A stretch of DNA of 64,000 nt from Adineta ricciae. Taxonomy: Eukaryota; Rotifera; Eurotatoria; Adinetida; Adinetidae. Below the pieces are notes generated by a model, which ran no database searches, had not been told where the DNA came from, and saw nothing but the letters and a program-made list of their open reading frames with translations. Position 1 is the stretch's first letter; every line of letters starts with the position of its first letter. The stretch lies in NCBI GenBank assembly GCA_905250025.1, contig CAJNOJ010000107.1, positions 124,001 to 188,000 of the forward strand, written 5' to 3'. Position numbers and translations under genes: made by a program. Below are positions 23,224 to 36,000 of this stretch, one piece after another.

Positions 23224-26058
23224 CTAGGCTTCCGTATCTTCATGACCACTGTCATGACCTTTGAGGCGTATACGTGCAAATTCTTCGAATATAAAATCAT
23301 CGTCATGACCAGTATTGTCGAAACTAAATTTCAAAGAATCGATGAATCGGTTTGTTTAAATGAAACAGAGGAAAACAAACTTTGTGTCAAGCTGAATCAA
23401 ATTATGATCGATGGGGATGTCAACTGCTTGTTGATCGTTCACATTCTGTTGATTGGTAATAAACTCGAGTTGTCGAGATGGTGAAGGTGTTGGTGGAGGT
23501 TTAGGATGTGTCAACGTAAATGGTAATTCCACTGCTAAATCTCTGCAAAAGATGCAAATCATCGTATGTAATTAGCAAAGCGTGTCAGTAATGAACAAAC
23601 CCTCCCATAGCGACAATTAATTTAACTTTCACTTTGTATTGCACGATGATGCCAAGATTTTCCTTTTGTGTTGTACTTCGAATTCTACGATGAAGAGATT
23701 ACGAACGTCAACGGGTTCATTCGCGAATAAACTTACATAGTTGACGAAGCTAAATTCGTATCTTCGTGCTTCAATTTACCATCCAGAGCAAGACCACGTT
23801 TATCTTTGTTGTTTGCCAACAGCGGCGTTAAAGAATACACTTTCGTTAAAGTCGAACAGGGTGTGATTGGAAAGCCTTCGCTGAAAAACATCGAGAGAAC
23901 AGTTAGCAAATGTTAGCAACTTCGACTTCATAATCAAAAGCAAAAATCAAGCACAGAAGAAACAAAATGCATACTCAGTTTCCAATTCGGCGACAGTACA
24001 TTTGTAATGAGCATTGGTAAACATACAGATTTCAGCATATTGCTTAACTAGAATATATTTTCAAAGCATACAACATTAAATCGCAACATCGATCAAAGCA
24101 ACAGTTAAAAAGAGAGAGAGTGAGTGACAAAACATAATAAAATACCGAGCAAATCGAGAAATCAAAATAACCTACCTTGATTCAATAACAGCTACATCAC
24201 ACTTGTACTGTGTTGATGAGTACAAGCAGATTTCAGCATATTGAACAACTACAGATGGGTAATCAGGGATTGAGAGATAGACAAGTTTCATTTTTCAGAA
24301 GAAGGAAAGACAGACTACTCAACGCGAAGACCAACATCGTCATCTCAGTCGATCGATTCTTACCTGATATACGAATTTTTCGTAAGGTTTTGCTGGAATT
24401 ATTTGTAACCACGACATTAACGTTGATACTTTCACCGTGATAATACATCTAGAATCGTTTTATGTAGAAGACCAGTCAATCGAAGGGCAGTTTCAAAATG
24501 TTCTACCTCTTTATCTAGTGTGCACTCAAGGTGGAGTGGTGCTGGTGACATCATGAAGTCCTTATGTGCTTCGATGACAGGCTGAGGGGCAGGAGTTTCC
24601 GGGGCATAAGTTAATTTTCTTATTGCTAAGCGAACTGAACTTCGTTTATGAGATTTATCTTCACTTGTCTCAGCGACATAAGTTTTTAGTTCATAATCCA
24701 CACCACATGGCTTGCCTGTATCACCAGCAGCTGGTTGTAACGTAACAGATGCAGGCGCGCTTTGTGGAATCTAAGTACGGAGCATAGATGGAGAGGTTTT
24801 TTTTTATAAGGAAGTCTCACTTCAAAGTAGAATGGATACGCATTGGGTCCCAATTTCCGTAGGAGCCGCTGTTGTAAATGGGTTAGAGGTTTCTTCTGAT
24901 CATCAATAGGAGGATAGATTTGTTGAGTAGAGCAGAATAAATCTTTTCGAAATGTTAGACCAAGAACATCGAGATCTTCTCGACCATAGCGAAATGCTAT
25001 ATTAAGAAAGAAACAAATCATGTGTACTCCAGTCGAACGAATATTTTCATTGTACCTGCTAAGACACATGCATATACTTTACGATCTTTGATATATTCCG
25101 GATCGACTAGAACGACGCCATCTAAAATAAACAGATTGCTCTAGCATAAAATCCTTTTTTCAAGAATGTAAACATACCGATCGGATCGATATGATCCGAA
25201 TAGTCGATAAAATCTCGTTTTCCAAGGTAGCATGTTATCTAAATAAAGGACGAGCTAGATCTTCGAAAGAATTCGTCTTCCATTCATACCTTCGAATTGG
25301 GACTACTCTTTTTGAACACTCTAAAAAAACAAAGAGAAAAGATTAATCAATCGAAGATTAACACGATCGGAGGTTGATGATAAGATGCAGAAGTCCTTCA
25401 GACATGATATGTCTTATTTCATCTATCAATCAATCATTCGATCTATCTAAACGCATCAATTGAAAAGGCACTGCTAATAGAAGTCAGAAAACAGCTTTTT
25501 CTCTTTTGACAAGAAATACGATGACAATCAAAGAAGCAAAAGAAGAAGAACATTCGTCGCAGTTTTCCGGATGAATGAAAGATAATGTTTTTGTTTCAGC
25601 CAAAAACTATATTCTCCGAAGGATTATCTTTAACCATGAATCTTATCAGAAAATGAGACATTTTGCTCCAACTTCCGTTACATGAGAAACTAAAGGTTAA
25701 AAAGAATATAATGAAATGTTTACAGTTACTTTGCACAGGAGAAGAAAAAGATCTCCTGCAGTTATTCAAAGGTTTTTATTATTAAAACGGATGTACACAC
25801 CCACAAGGATAGTATTCTCTCATGAACGTTTGCAAAGAAAGATCCAATCGTCGAAAGAAAAAAAATCACTTGTTACTTTATATTCAAAGGATTTGTAAAA
25901 ACGAAACGTTCGAGTGAAATATTATCTTTCCATTCTCAGATTCTTTGATCTCTGCCGAATGTCGGCTTAGCAATGTACCTGAGCAAATTCTTTGACGAAA
26001 CTGTGGAAAAACGGCCCAAAAAAGCAATAAATCATCTTGATCTTACTTACGGTTTCAT
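23224..26058 (-). CDS. ARRB: Beta-arrestin
   Basis: GPCR adaptor that terminates signalling and couples to clathrin and AP2. Exons are 26058..26051 (ATG AAA CC), 25320..25290, 25238..25178, 25121..25056, 24996..24821, 24770..24507, 24448..24364, one of two 73-nt exons, 23880..23737, 23684..23601, 23542..23381 and 23323..23224. The total is 417 residues (human ARRB1 418). Blocks include [78 protein letters not shown] and [11 protein letters not shown]. The 8-nt first exon rests on phase and a gtaagt donor only, at lower confidence (about 0.5). The C-terminus lacks a clear clathrin LIELD box; LIQLDTN is the nearest match. Confidence 0.93.
23975..24047 (-). other. Mutually exclusive arrestin exon B (73 nt)
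   Basis: Encodes [20 protein letters not shown] and a few more residues; enters in phase 1 and leaves in phase 2, exactly as exon A does. Acceptor is ctag, donor is gtatgc. Confidence 0.85.
24176..24248 (-). other. Mutually exclusive arrestin exon A (73 nt)
   Basis: Encodes [20 protein letters not shown] and a few more residues, slightly nearer to the vertebrate segment RQYADICLFNTAQYKC. Acceptor is tgtag, donor is gtaggt. Length and both splice phases are identical to exon B. Joining A to B would give AGT TAA, an immediate stop. Confidence 0.88.
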
Positions 26059-27139
26059 AAGATGTTAAATGGCGAAATAATCATGGTTAAATATGATTGA
26101 ATGCGACAAGAGCAAATGGATCGGGCGACTAATGACTATACGTGCACTTTCAACTCATTCTTCTTGTTTCTGAAACATATCGTAGTCACTAAGATGATGC
26201 ATCGATGTCCTCTTTACCGCTGCTTCTCATATCAACTTGACGCTATTTCTCATTCTTTTGCTTTTTTTTATGATTCTCTCCAACGCTTGGTTTCTTCTTT
26301 TTCTCTGTTCTTTCAAGGCTGCTTGGTGCGAGACGAGAAACGGAACCGAAGAACGTTGAAAGCAAAAACAGCCATGGCAGCGGAAGGACCGTTTCTGAGA
26401 AGGAAAAGAAAGGATGATGGTGGTGCTACTCATGCTATCATTTTTGTAATTAAAATGCCTTCGGAGCAAAACGAAAAACAAAAGCTAAACCTTAATATAT
26501 CAATTTACAGGAAAAACTTCCATTGTCATGGTTAAGAGTCAATCAGCGAATGGGAGTTCCGAGCGAGAATCGAACACGTACCTTGTTCCTTGTTTCTTCG
26601 AATCGTCTAAACTTAAATCAAGAGCACCGTTGCCATTTGTTTGTTGTTGTGCCATATTCAATCGAAATATTGCTCATTAAAAGTACATCATTAGGCTTTT
26701 ATATATACAATCTAAAGCACAAAAGACAAAAAAAAATCGAGTCGATTTTAATTGAATAAATATGGCTAGCGTGCTTCTTTGGCTTGTCAATCAAGCAAAT
26801 AAAGAGAAACATTGTTTTGAATAGCAATCCGATCAAATTTTCATTTGTTGGGGATATATAAACAGAAAATGCATTTGTGATTCTATGAAAGGACGACGCA
26901 TAGATAGGATTGTATAGCACAAAGAAAATCTGTAAGCAATGACATTCTACTTTTACCTCATTTGTTTATTTATTCGCCATCAACGACAGACATTCACTCT
27001 CATTGTATTACATTGTTAGAACGGAGTACATCGTCATCCAGCGACATCTATTGAACTATCGAATATCGGCAAAAGGAAACAGAATGATGTACAGAACAAT
27101 TAAGACTTTATTATATAGAGAACGATAACATATCTACGG
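26059..27139. other. Intergenic, no gene seen
   Basis: Between the NTPase gene (3' end at 27140) and beta-arrestin (5' end). ORFs are Ser/Lys/Phe low complexity. A T-loop-like GTTCGATTC at about 26569 does not fold into a full tRNA. Confidence 0.5.
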
Positions 27140-28876
27140 CTAGGCTTCAGTTAGTTTATCATCTCTATTGAAGAGAGTTTCTGCTTCTGAGTATGCTTTT
27201 CGGACATTTTCGTAAGTAGCGATAAATGGCATGTCGTTGTCTTTCGCACTATTGTTCATTTCCATGATTAATTTCTGCACGAACTGATGAAGTTCTCGTG
27301 GTGTCTGGAGGTGATTAATGATCTCAGTGATGTTTGGATCGTGGTAATTGACCAGTGCTGCAAAATCTGTAAATTCTCGACACCGATCTGTTGAAGCATT
27401 CTCGTTCATCTCCTGTAAGACAGCATCAGCGTAATTCATCAATGCGTTAGTATCCCATTGTATTCGATGCGTCGGAAATTTGTCACTTCGAACGATTGCA
27501 TCTTGAAAGTTAGTGGCGTTAATTTGAGGATAGAATAGAGCTAAATAAAAATGCTGGGCTAGTACCAGTGACTGAATCTTATGCGAAACAGAAGAACGAA
27601 AGAACAATTCTAACGCTTTTCTGCTCTCGGTGTTTTTCTGTAAAAAGTAGTGACTTTCGTCGATTCCATCGACTATCACTACCACGGATTTCCTGAGGAG
27701 CTTGTTCAAGATCTCCAATATCCACGTGAAGTGTGTAAATACATTTCCAGACATTGTTCTTCGCTCTACCAAGTTGACAAACTCCTCGCCTTCTGTCACG
27801 ACTATTAACAAGTGAAGTTTCTCGTAAATTTTACTCAGTATAGTAAATTTGTTTAACTCATCTTTGAGATGCTTGAATAACGGCTTCTCATAATAGACAT
27901 TTTGCTGAATATATTGAAGAACAACATCGCTTGCACTGTATTTTTCGGACGACGGCTTCTCTAAAAGATAATTCACAAACATTTCCAACTTCTTTAGATC
28001 TTCTCCATTATAATAATAACATAAAATCGTAATCAATTCTATCTTCTCATCCAATAACACATCTGACAGATAGAATTTTTCTTGTTCGTACTCATCAACA
28101 AGCTGTGTGACCAGCAAAGACAGTATCATTTGCCCGAATTCATCAGTTGACCAGTTCACTAAACAGTTCGAACCTTGACATTCCGTTTTTCGAGAGATTT
28201 CGAATTGTACGAATCTATCTAAGTACTTGTTCAAGTCTTGATTCAAAATAAGTAGTTTGAAATAATCAGCGGATGATAAGGATTTCAAATATTCACATCG
28301 CAATGACGTTTTTCCGGTGCCAAACTTTGACAAGATAATGAACGAACTTGCTGGTTGATCTGATTTAAGAACTGCTGGTGGAAAAAGAGACTTGACGACG
28401 ATTTTCGAATCGCAAGCGTCATTTGTTAGACTCGTGAAATGATTTCCTGAGTTAGATAGACCATAGAACCTATTGAAATCTCTATTTTTCGCGAGATCCA
28501 TGTTACAAGTTTCAGATTGAGTCACTCGTGGCAGACGCCATTCGAAACCGCGATTGTTAAGAGTATCACGCAGAAGATAAGAAACAGCAACAGCAAAAGC
28601 AACTCCTAATATCGCCTTAGTTGCAATTTGACTGGCTGTACTTGTTGTTCGTTCTACTACGACTGATTTTCCGTTTTGTCGTTCGATTGGAGCAGGCTTT
28701 AGAAAATACTTTTTTTCAACTAATGGAATACGTAGGGTTACTGTACGATGATAAGTCTTCTTGGGCACTTTTGTTACAGTTTGTTTCGTTGCCCCTGTTC
28801 TGCTGATTGCTGGGTTTTGTTGTGAATCAAGAACCCAAGTGTTGTGATCCCTTAATTTCGATGACATACGCGACAT
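27140..28876 (-). CDS. Intronless membrane-anchored P-loop NTPase (unknown)
   Basis: A single exon encodes 578 residues. The basic N-terminal 80 residues are followed by one predicted membrane helix (about 87-102, AILGVAFAVAVSYLL). The NTPase region has a Walker A-like SKFGTGKTS (about 183-191, unusual in lacking the first Gly) and Walker B VVVIVDGIDES (about 398-408). The rest is helical with no repeats or effector domain that I recognise. The arrangement recalls KAP/STAND-type or bacterial ORC/CDC6-like P-loop ATPases, but I cannot assign a family. It is intronless among intron-rich neighbours, so retroposition or acquisition from a microbe is possible. Confidence 0.75.
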   Translation of the reverse strand: MSRMSSKLRDHNTWVLDSQQNPAISRTGATKQTVTKVPKKTYHRTVTLRIPLVEKKYFLKPAPIERQNGKSVVVERTTSTASQIATKAILGVAFAVAVSYLLRDTLNNRGFEWRLPRVTQSETCNMDLAKNRDFNRFYGLSNSGNHFTSLTNDACDSKIVVKSLFPPAVLKSDQPASSFIILSKFGTGKTSLRCEYLKSLSSADYFKLLILNQDLNKYLDRFVQFEISRKTECQGSNCLVNWSTDEFGQMILSLLVTQLVDEYEQEKFYLSDVLLDEKIELITILCYYYNGEDLKKLEMFVNYLLEKPSSEKYSASDVVLQYIQQNVYYEKPLFKHLKDELNKFTILSKIYEKLHLLIVVTEGEEFVNLVERRTMSGNVFTHFTWILEILNKLLRKSVVVIVDGIDESHYFLQKNTESRKALELFFRSSVSHKIQSLVLAQHFYLALFYPQINATNFQDAIVRSDKFPTHRIQWDTNALMNYADAVLQEMNENASTDRCREFTDFAALVNYHDPNITEIINHLQTPRELHQFVQKLIMEMNNSAKDNDMPFIATYENVRKAYSEAETLFNRDDKLTEA

Positions 28877-29605
28877 TCGATCGCTATATGTGTTGAATTT
28901 CCAATATTATTAGTGTTTCTAAATAGTCACACAAATAGGAGTCATTTTTGATAACTTGTTCGATAAAATACACGAAACCTTTTCTAAGCTAAATCTTACA
29001 CTCTGTCATAAGAAAACCTGCCTTAAACATAATTTACCTTCCTCTTCTCAATAGAGAGTTATAGTTGGTCTGACATAACCAACAGGCAAGAAAAAGGAGT
29101 TCGATGTGGAGCGTGCAACACCCTCAAGATGGTCGCCTATGAGACGATAACATGTACAGAACGGATAAATATAAAGGGAAAAAACCTCAAACACGAGGAC
29201 GACTAACATCACTTCGTGCGAAGCTCATCGTTAGTGAAAAATGACAGAGTTTTTTTTCCAACATCGATAAGAAACAAGTGCGAGTGTTGCAAAGATAAGT
29301 TAAGGGAAATGTGTCAACATTGTTTTCGCTCATTGCACGAAATGTGAAGCGCATGAAAAGTGATTATTGTTCTAGAAAAAAATGATGCATTTTTATTTGA
29401 CTTTTCATCGTATTACATGTGAACAAAGTCTGTTGTGAATGCATAAATCGGGGTGGATTCATGGTTCGTTCAGTACACATATATTTGATTCTTAACTATC
29501 ATTAAATAAAGATAGAGGCCCAATGAATGAAACTACTGTACACCGAGAGAACAACAACATCGTTAAATATACACGAAAAAGAGAAGAAGAATCGAAAAGA
29601 ATCAT
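28877..29605. other. Intergenic, no gene seen
   Basis: 5' flank of the NTPase gene and 3' flank of KLHL20. No TATA box or ORF is supported. Confidence 0.5.
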
Positions 29606-32402
29606 TCACAGATCAACTAGTGTTGAAATCGAACGATTTTTGAGATCATCTGGTGAGGTTGAAACGAGCGTAGAAGTAGAACTAGATCCATAGAGAATGG
29701 AGTCGAATTGCTGAATTTTAATTACACCGACGCCACCACCTAGCCGACGATAGTTCATTCCACCATGTAATTTCCAACTATTCGATTCACTATCGTACAA
29801 TTCAACACTTTTCAAGTAAGCAGCGCCCTAATGGAAAGAAAAGAAGCATGTTAGAAAAGAGAACAAAAATTGAAATGAACTTTACATCGAATCCTCCGAT
29901 GGCCATCAGATGATTGTTAACAACGGCTAAACCAACCTAATGAAAAACAGTTCATCAAAATTCTATAGATCTTTAACCAAGAAAAAACTTACTCCACTTC
30001 GCCTTGAATTCATCGCAACAACAGGTGTCCATTGATTTGTCTTGGGATTGAATCTCTCTGCAGTGGACAACTCTGTTGCATCATCTCGTCCTCCTACAGC
30101 ATAGATATAACTATTATATACAGCACAACCCAGATGTTTTCGCCGCGTATTCATCGATGCTACTGATGACCATTTATTCGCTTTGGGATCATATCTTTCC
30201 ACTATATACACAAGAAGATTTTTAGAATTGGTTCACTTTCAAACGATTATATCTACCTGTACTCAACGGGCATTGTCCATCTGATCCTCCAATTGCATAG
30301 AGATATCCATCGAGAACAGCAACAGCAACACCTAAACGTTTTGTGCCCATTGACGCCACGCGAATCCATCGTTGCACTGATGGATCATATCTAAGAAAGC
30401 AAAACATTTACTTTTTCGTTTAATCGTTTGAATTGCTTCCGTCCTTACTTTTCTACTAGGTTTAGACAAGAGATTCCATCTTGTCCGCCAACAGCAAAAA
30501 GACAACCATCAAGAACAGCCACGCCAACACTAGTTCGGCAAGAACTAGTCGGTGCGATTTCATTACTCCATTGATTTGTTTGAGGATCGAAACTAAATTC
30601 AACGATAAAAGCACGCCCTTCAAATATATCATTCATTGACTTTCGCTTTTTTTTTCTCTTACCGTTCGACACTGTTCAAATAACTCACGCCATCATGACC
30701 ACCAACAGCATATAAAAGATTATTTAACACACCAACTCCAACACCACATCGACGCTTGGACATCGGTGCTACAGCTCGCCATTCATTTGTTGTAGGATCA
30801 AACATTTCTACACTGGCTATTGCATCACCCGAACACCAGCCGCCGACTAAATTCGAATAAATGAATTGCAATCAATGAAAAAAAAAGACTAAACAAACCA
30901 GCAAATAGAACTTCGCCGGACCGAATGGGTTTTCTGGATCTGGTTCGTGGTCCTTGCATATTCAATCGTTCTTGTGGCAATAAGAGATAATCTTTAGCTT
31001 CATCAACTAAATCTCGGCATGCTTGATCGGAACGTATCAATGGATCTGAACTAACTGTTGTGACAAGAAATCGTGCATTCATTAATGGAAATCGGACATG
31101 TTCTAAGATCTAAAAGATTCCGAGCAATGATTTTTCATGCGACAAACATTAGTAGATCTTTACTTTAGGTAAATATTGTTTTCGCTGTTGTAAATCACAT
31201 GATACCCATTGCATAACAGCATTGAAAACATCTTCTTCACAAGTCATATTCAGTTCGTCACTTGAAATGATATCAATCAATTGATTGATCGGTAAACAGA
31301 GGAATTCTTCACTTTCTTTCACATCAGTAAAATGTTGTTGAGCGTAACGATCGGCAATGCGTAGAAGTTCTCGACATGAATGTGTGTCAGCAAACGCGCG
31401 AATACCTAAACAGTTGGTCGGATCCAGTTGTTTTTGAAGGAACTCACAGCAGGTAATCTGAACTTCTTCAATCTAAATAGAAGAGTAACTTGAATGTACT
31501 AGGAATAGCAAGAGATGCAATGAAATGATAGCCTAGTATTTCGATGGCATGGTTTGATAATGAAAATGAAGCGTTTGATTTGAAGGAAAAGAACAGAGAG
31601 AAACGAAAAAGGGACCTTTGATTTTTGTCAAGGATGCACATGTAACTTTTGATGAGAAATATGTAACAGGTTATTAATCAAAGTTACTCATTTTTCTACG
31701 AAAAGAAAACTTGAAAAGTGCAAATGATTTCTGCAAAACAACATAACAATCAATCCGATATATTTTTCTTGTAAAGAGACACCGAGAAAAAGCAAACGAA
31801 AGTCTCTCGAGATACAAGAAAAACATCATGATCCTCTTACTTGAAGAATACATGCAGCTGGTAGTAACATTTGAACATTCTTCTCATCGACGATAATTCT
31901 CGATGTATAACAAAATTCGATCAACAATTCCATGGCGTATTCGTCGACGTCATGAATGACGATTTCGGTCTGTCGGCTTTCGGCCAATTCACCAGTAAAC
32001 ATTGCTTTGAAGTATGGACTACATGCTAAAAAGAAGTGTACATTCGCTCGCTGACCAACTGATTGTTTACTGGACATTCCTTACCAGAAAGTACAGCACG
32101 ATGCGCCGGAATTTGACTTTGTCCAATGGTTAGAATGACATCACATAATTCTTTTTGTTTGCGTAATAGATTGAGATTTTCGATCAAGAACTTCGCGTGC
32201 TTGTCGGAGATCTTTATCAGTTTATTGTTACATGGTGAGCAGTCTTTGAGCATATCAATTGTTGTAGTACTTTGATTTTCATGTTGAATTGTACTGAAGG
32301 AGGAAAAAAGACAGTGAGAACCGACTGAGAGTGAAAAACAAACGTTACATACCAAATTCTGCTCGATAGCGAAGGCGATTGAGTTGTATCCATCTTCTCC
32401 AT
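29606..32402 (-). CDS. KLHL20: Kelch-like protein 20
   Basis: BTB-BACK-Kelch adaptor of Cullin-3 ubiquitin ligases. Exons are 32402..32353, 32293..32085, 32025..31841, 31472..31164, 31109..30899, 30846..30663, 30592..30449, 30390..30257, 30201..29993, 29936..29886 and 29827..29606, giving 635 residues (human 609). BTB blocks: [24 protein letters not shown] blocks: [20 protein letters not shown]. There are six Kelch blades ([38 protein letters not shown]). Identity to vertebrate KLHL20 is high throughout. The C-terminal Ser/Thr-rich 25 residues after VGVIKIQ are lineage-specific. The intron before the BACK exon (31473..31840) is unusually long at 368 nt. Confidence 0.96.
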
Positions 32403-32892
32403 CAGGATTGATTCTGTTTTGACAAACAAGATGAATGAATGAAAGAAGGACCAAGTTTGTTTTGATCGATCATAGCGACATAGACAACGAAGAGGACACA
32501 GCAAAGATTTCTATTGGCTACGCATGAAACGAGGAATATGAACGAAGAAGGAGGAAAGAAAAGAGAAGGAAAATTGCTGGCTGACGACATATGATGTGAT
32601 ATTTTTGAATATTCGCGGAACAGCAAGACGATTAAATAATTATTTCCTCGCACATATATGATGATAGACAATCTCATCTGGGAAATACAATCAGTATCAT
32701 GATTTTGTCGGATAAGATCAAAATACCGTCTGGATTTGACGCATGTTTGTTTAATGATACTCGCCTCCGCGTCACAGATGAGTTGTGTTTACACGTTTTG
32801 TCGTTCTCGCTGCTTTGTTGACAATAAAAGAAGGATAGTAATGTGTATTTTAGTTGAGTAAAATCAACCGCGTTTGTACAGTTTTAGATACG

Positions 32893-33078
32893 ATGCGTTA
32901 CTTGAACTTAATGATATATTTCAGTTTCTTGTTAATGACTTTGCTGGTAACTTGTTCCGGACGGTCTATCAGAGAACACTTGATTCGCGAGTATATGACT
33001 CATTTATGTTCAACTGAACTTGATCAATCGATAATATTTCGCATGCAGATGAGATGGTTATACAAAGTATTCGAATAG
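32893..33078 (+). CDS. Possible small secreted peptide precursor
   Basis: 61 codons from the ATG at 32893. A strong signal peptide (MRYLNLMIYFSFLLMTLLV) is followed by TCSGRS and a 37-residue remainder with one further cysteine (HLCSTELDQ). No dibasic cleavage sites or amidation motif are obvious, and no family is recognised. It could be a neuropeptide- or effector-like peptide, or a chance ORF in a gene-poor stretch. Confidence 0.3.
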   Translation: MRYLNLMIYFSFLLMTLLVTCSGRSIREHLIREYMTHLCSTELDQSIIFRMQMRWLYKVFE

Positions 33079-36000
33079 TTTCTGTGCCATTTTCGTTTAT
33101 TTGATCGTAATTCTTTTCGACGCGTGTAAGAATAATGAGCGTTCGATTGTTTCTAATATATGAACAAGAATGTATGAAGATTTAGTTGTATCCTATGCGT
33201 TGATTATACACCTTTTGTCATGAATACTTATCTATAATTGTCGTTGAAATAAGTGAATGGTGACCAATCATTTGTGTTATTCAACAACCTGCTCACGACA
33301 AGAGAACATGGCATCGTAGAGAATGAAATCTGTGTAGAGAAAGGTACTGAAATAAACGATGATAGGAGAAAATGCAGAATACTCCTGATACTGAATGATC
33401 TCAAGTCATACGAGAGTTTTTCTTGTTAAACGAAATATTTGAATGTGAAAGAAAAACATCAGTTCATTTATCATGTATTTCTTTTCTTACAAAGATTTGC
33501 TCATAATTCAATGTGTCTTTAGGCGAATATCAGAACAGTTTTTCATCATAATTATGTGAATATAACACGATATACTAAAGCAATATGTATTTCGCAACGG
33601 ATAGAACATCGTTACAATAGTCGAATTGCACAGTTTGTCTTTTTCGATGGATTCATTTGTGATTTAGTCTTAAACGAAAGTGCATAGCAAACAGTAGACA
33701 TTCGAATTAAAGGTAACAAATGAACAGTGCGTTGCGAGTTCGAGTTATTCAATGACGCTTCAGTATGGACTATATGAGCGAGATCAATACGTCATCAATG
33801 AGTACACAAAATATAGAAATGAGTGTCTCTTCATATTTGATTATTCATATGTTACGTGGTCATGCATGGTCTTTCAATGTCAAACATCTCACTCACTCTC
33901 AATCCTATCGTAGAATAGTTCATACGATAGTTCATTCAATGATTATTTCATCTTAGGTGCACTAGTCTCAATAGAATTCGAGGTTCAAGTGAGAGAAATA
34001 AGTAACCCGGTGTTCGTGTTCAATAATGTACAAATATGATTTCATGGCAAGATTTTCTCCGTATGGCTCTGAAATGATCAGATGTCAAATGAAATATTCG
34101 AATGGAATCAGGTGGTCTGACAAATTCTACTATAGCCCACGATCGAATTTTCTGTTCGACTAGTGGCTGGATAATTCACAATGTAATATATTTGAACAGA
34201 AACAAAAACAAGATTTTCATTTGACTTAGGATTTTGAACACATCAATACACCTTGAATATAATAATCGATTGAGTGCAATAGTTGTATAGATCTTCGTAG
34301 TACATATTCAATTGCCATATCATCTTGGATATCAAGTTTCATTATTCATTCGGATTCACAAGATCATTCCAATCAAGAATTCATGCCTCTTGTCATTCAG
34401 TCACTTGCGATCTGATGGCAGGTTGTGTTTATCAACAAGAAGTAAATATTTTGTCCATGGAGATATTCGAACCGGACTATCGTATGTTATATATTTTTCT
34501 GCTTGGGTAAATGTATGCTATTTCACTCTTGTCATTTACAGCTGGTGCAACGTATGCAGGTACTGGTGATGTCGGTGCAACGGATTCAATAGACATTCAA
34601 GTTTAGAACTTCTCAAGAAGCAGGAGTATGAGTAGTCTGTAAGTGAGGATATTTGAATACAACCTCATATCAATGTTTTATCGATATATAATTGTCAGAT
34701 TATTTGGATCGGAAGCATATTGAAGTCTTAGCGAGAGAAATATTCGAATAGAATAGTAATAGTGATTGTTCATAAGTGATATATTGCTAAGTTAATGATA
34801 ATACACTGCACTAGTCAGAAAAGGAAATGATATACGGAGATAGTTCTCTGTTGTGTGTAATTCATCTCTGATTTGGTTGTGTATTCTGAGAGTTGATATT
34901 AACTGAAAACGGTACCAGATAGAATAATCGAAGACATTGATGGGAGTTATTCATATATTGAAGGATCTTACTATTGGAAGATAATGTGAATTTTAGATAC
35001 TGAGGAGAACGGTAGGGGAAGAAAGTTATCTTCGGAATGATTCATCAATCTTCACATATGCATCCATTTTATCATCAGTATATTTATCAAATTTTTCGAA
35101 AAGTGTATTGGAACAAAGTCATAATGTAAGAAGTTCATCTGTTGTTGAGCTTGACCTTTTATGTAGTAATCATTTGACGTTGGTTTATTTCGTGAAATAT
35201 CGGAACAAGGAAAGGAATCATTTGTTCATATGTGACGTAGTCTAGTAGTATGTCGAAAGTAAAACATTCAATCGAAAACGATTTCGAATAATCGAATGAG
35301 CTATTTTATGAGCAGTCCAATAGACATGTTATGCGATGAGTTGCCTTGTTAGACTAACTTTTCAAAACTTATTGAAACATATATATGAACAAATTGATGA
35401 AGAGATCGATAGAAAGTAGGTCGTGTCAGATGGATCGAGAAGATTCTACATATTCTTTGTTTTTTGTTTAGACACAATTTTCTTGAGTGAATTACGTGGA
35501 CAATCTCAATGACCAAACTGATTTTCATTACTTCGCTTTCATATTCTTAATTTTTTTTTTCTTCGAATAAAACTAAATAGCGTGGCTCAACACAATAAAC
35601 TTATTTGTATACATAAATATCGATACGCTCAATCAAGCGTGAGATTTTCACTTGAGTCGTTATCGAATAGTAGGAAAATACTCTAAATTAAACGCGCTTC
35701 ATAAAATTTGACAGTTCATATGAATGATAACATTTCGATAAAAGACTATTTTGCCAATCGTTATTGTATCAAATACAATTATACATCTCGTTTATTCCAA
35801 TTCAATGAGCAATCCGATCAGCTTGTTTTAAATGATAAATTAAGATTGGTAATATCTCTTGATTCGCTCGATTCTCTCGACAATCAATATCAGACAGCAA
35901 GATTTCAAACATTTCCTCTCTATTTTCTAATTGTACGTTGAACTTCCGTTGAATCATGTCACGTTTTCTTACAGATACTATAGACATGTACAGTTACGTA

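Noticed and set aside
26101..26535. 144-codon plus-strand ORF upstream of beta-arrestin
   Set aside because: Phe/Ser/Lys low-complexity product typical of random frames in pyrimidine-rich DNA.
26520..26620. tRNA-like segment (minus strand GTTCGATTC T-loop)
   Set aside because: The T-stem does not pair well and no matching D-arm, anticodon arm or acceptor stem could be found; at best a tRNA-derived fragment.
34312..34620. Possible two-exon gene around a gtaaat...ttacag intron
   Set aside because: Joined frames end at once or give low-information protein; no domain or start context.
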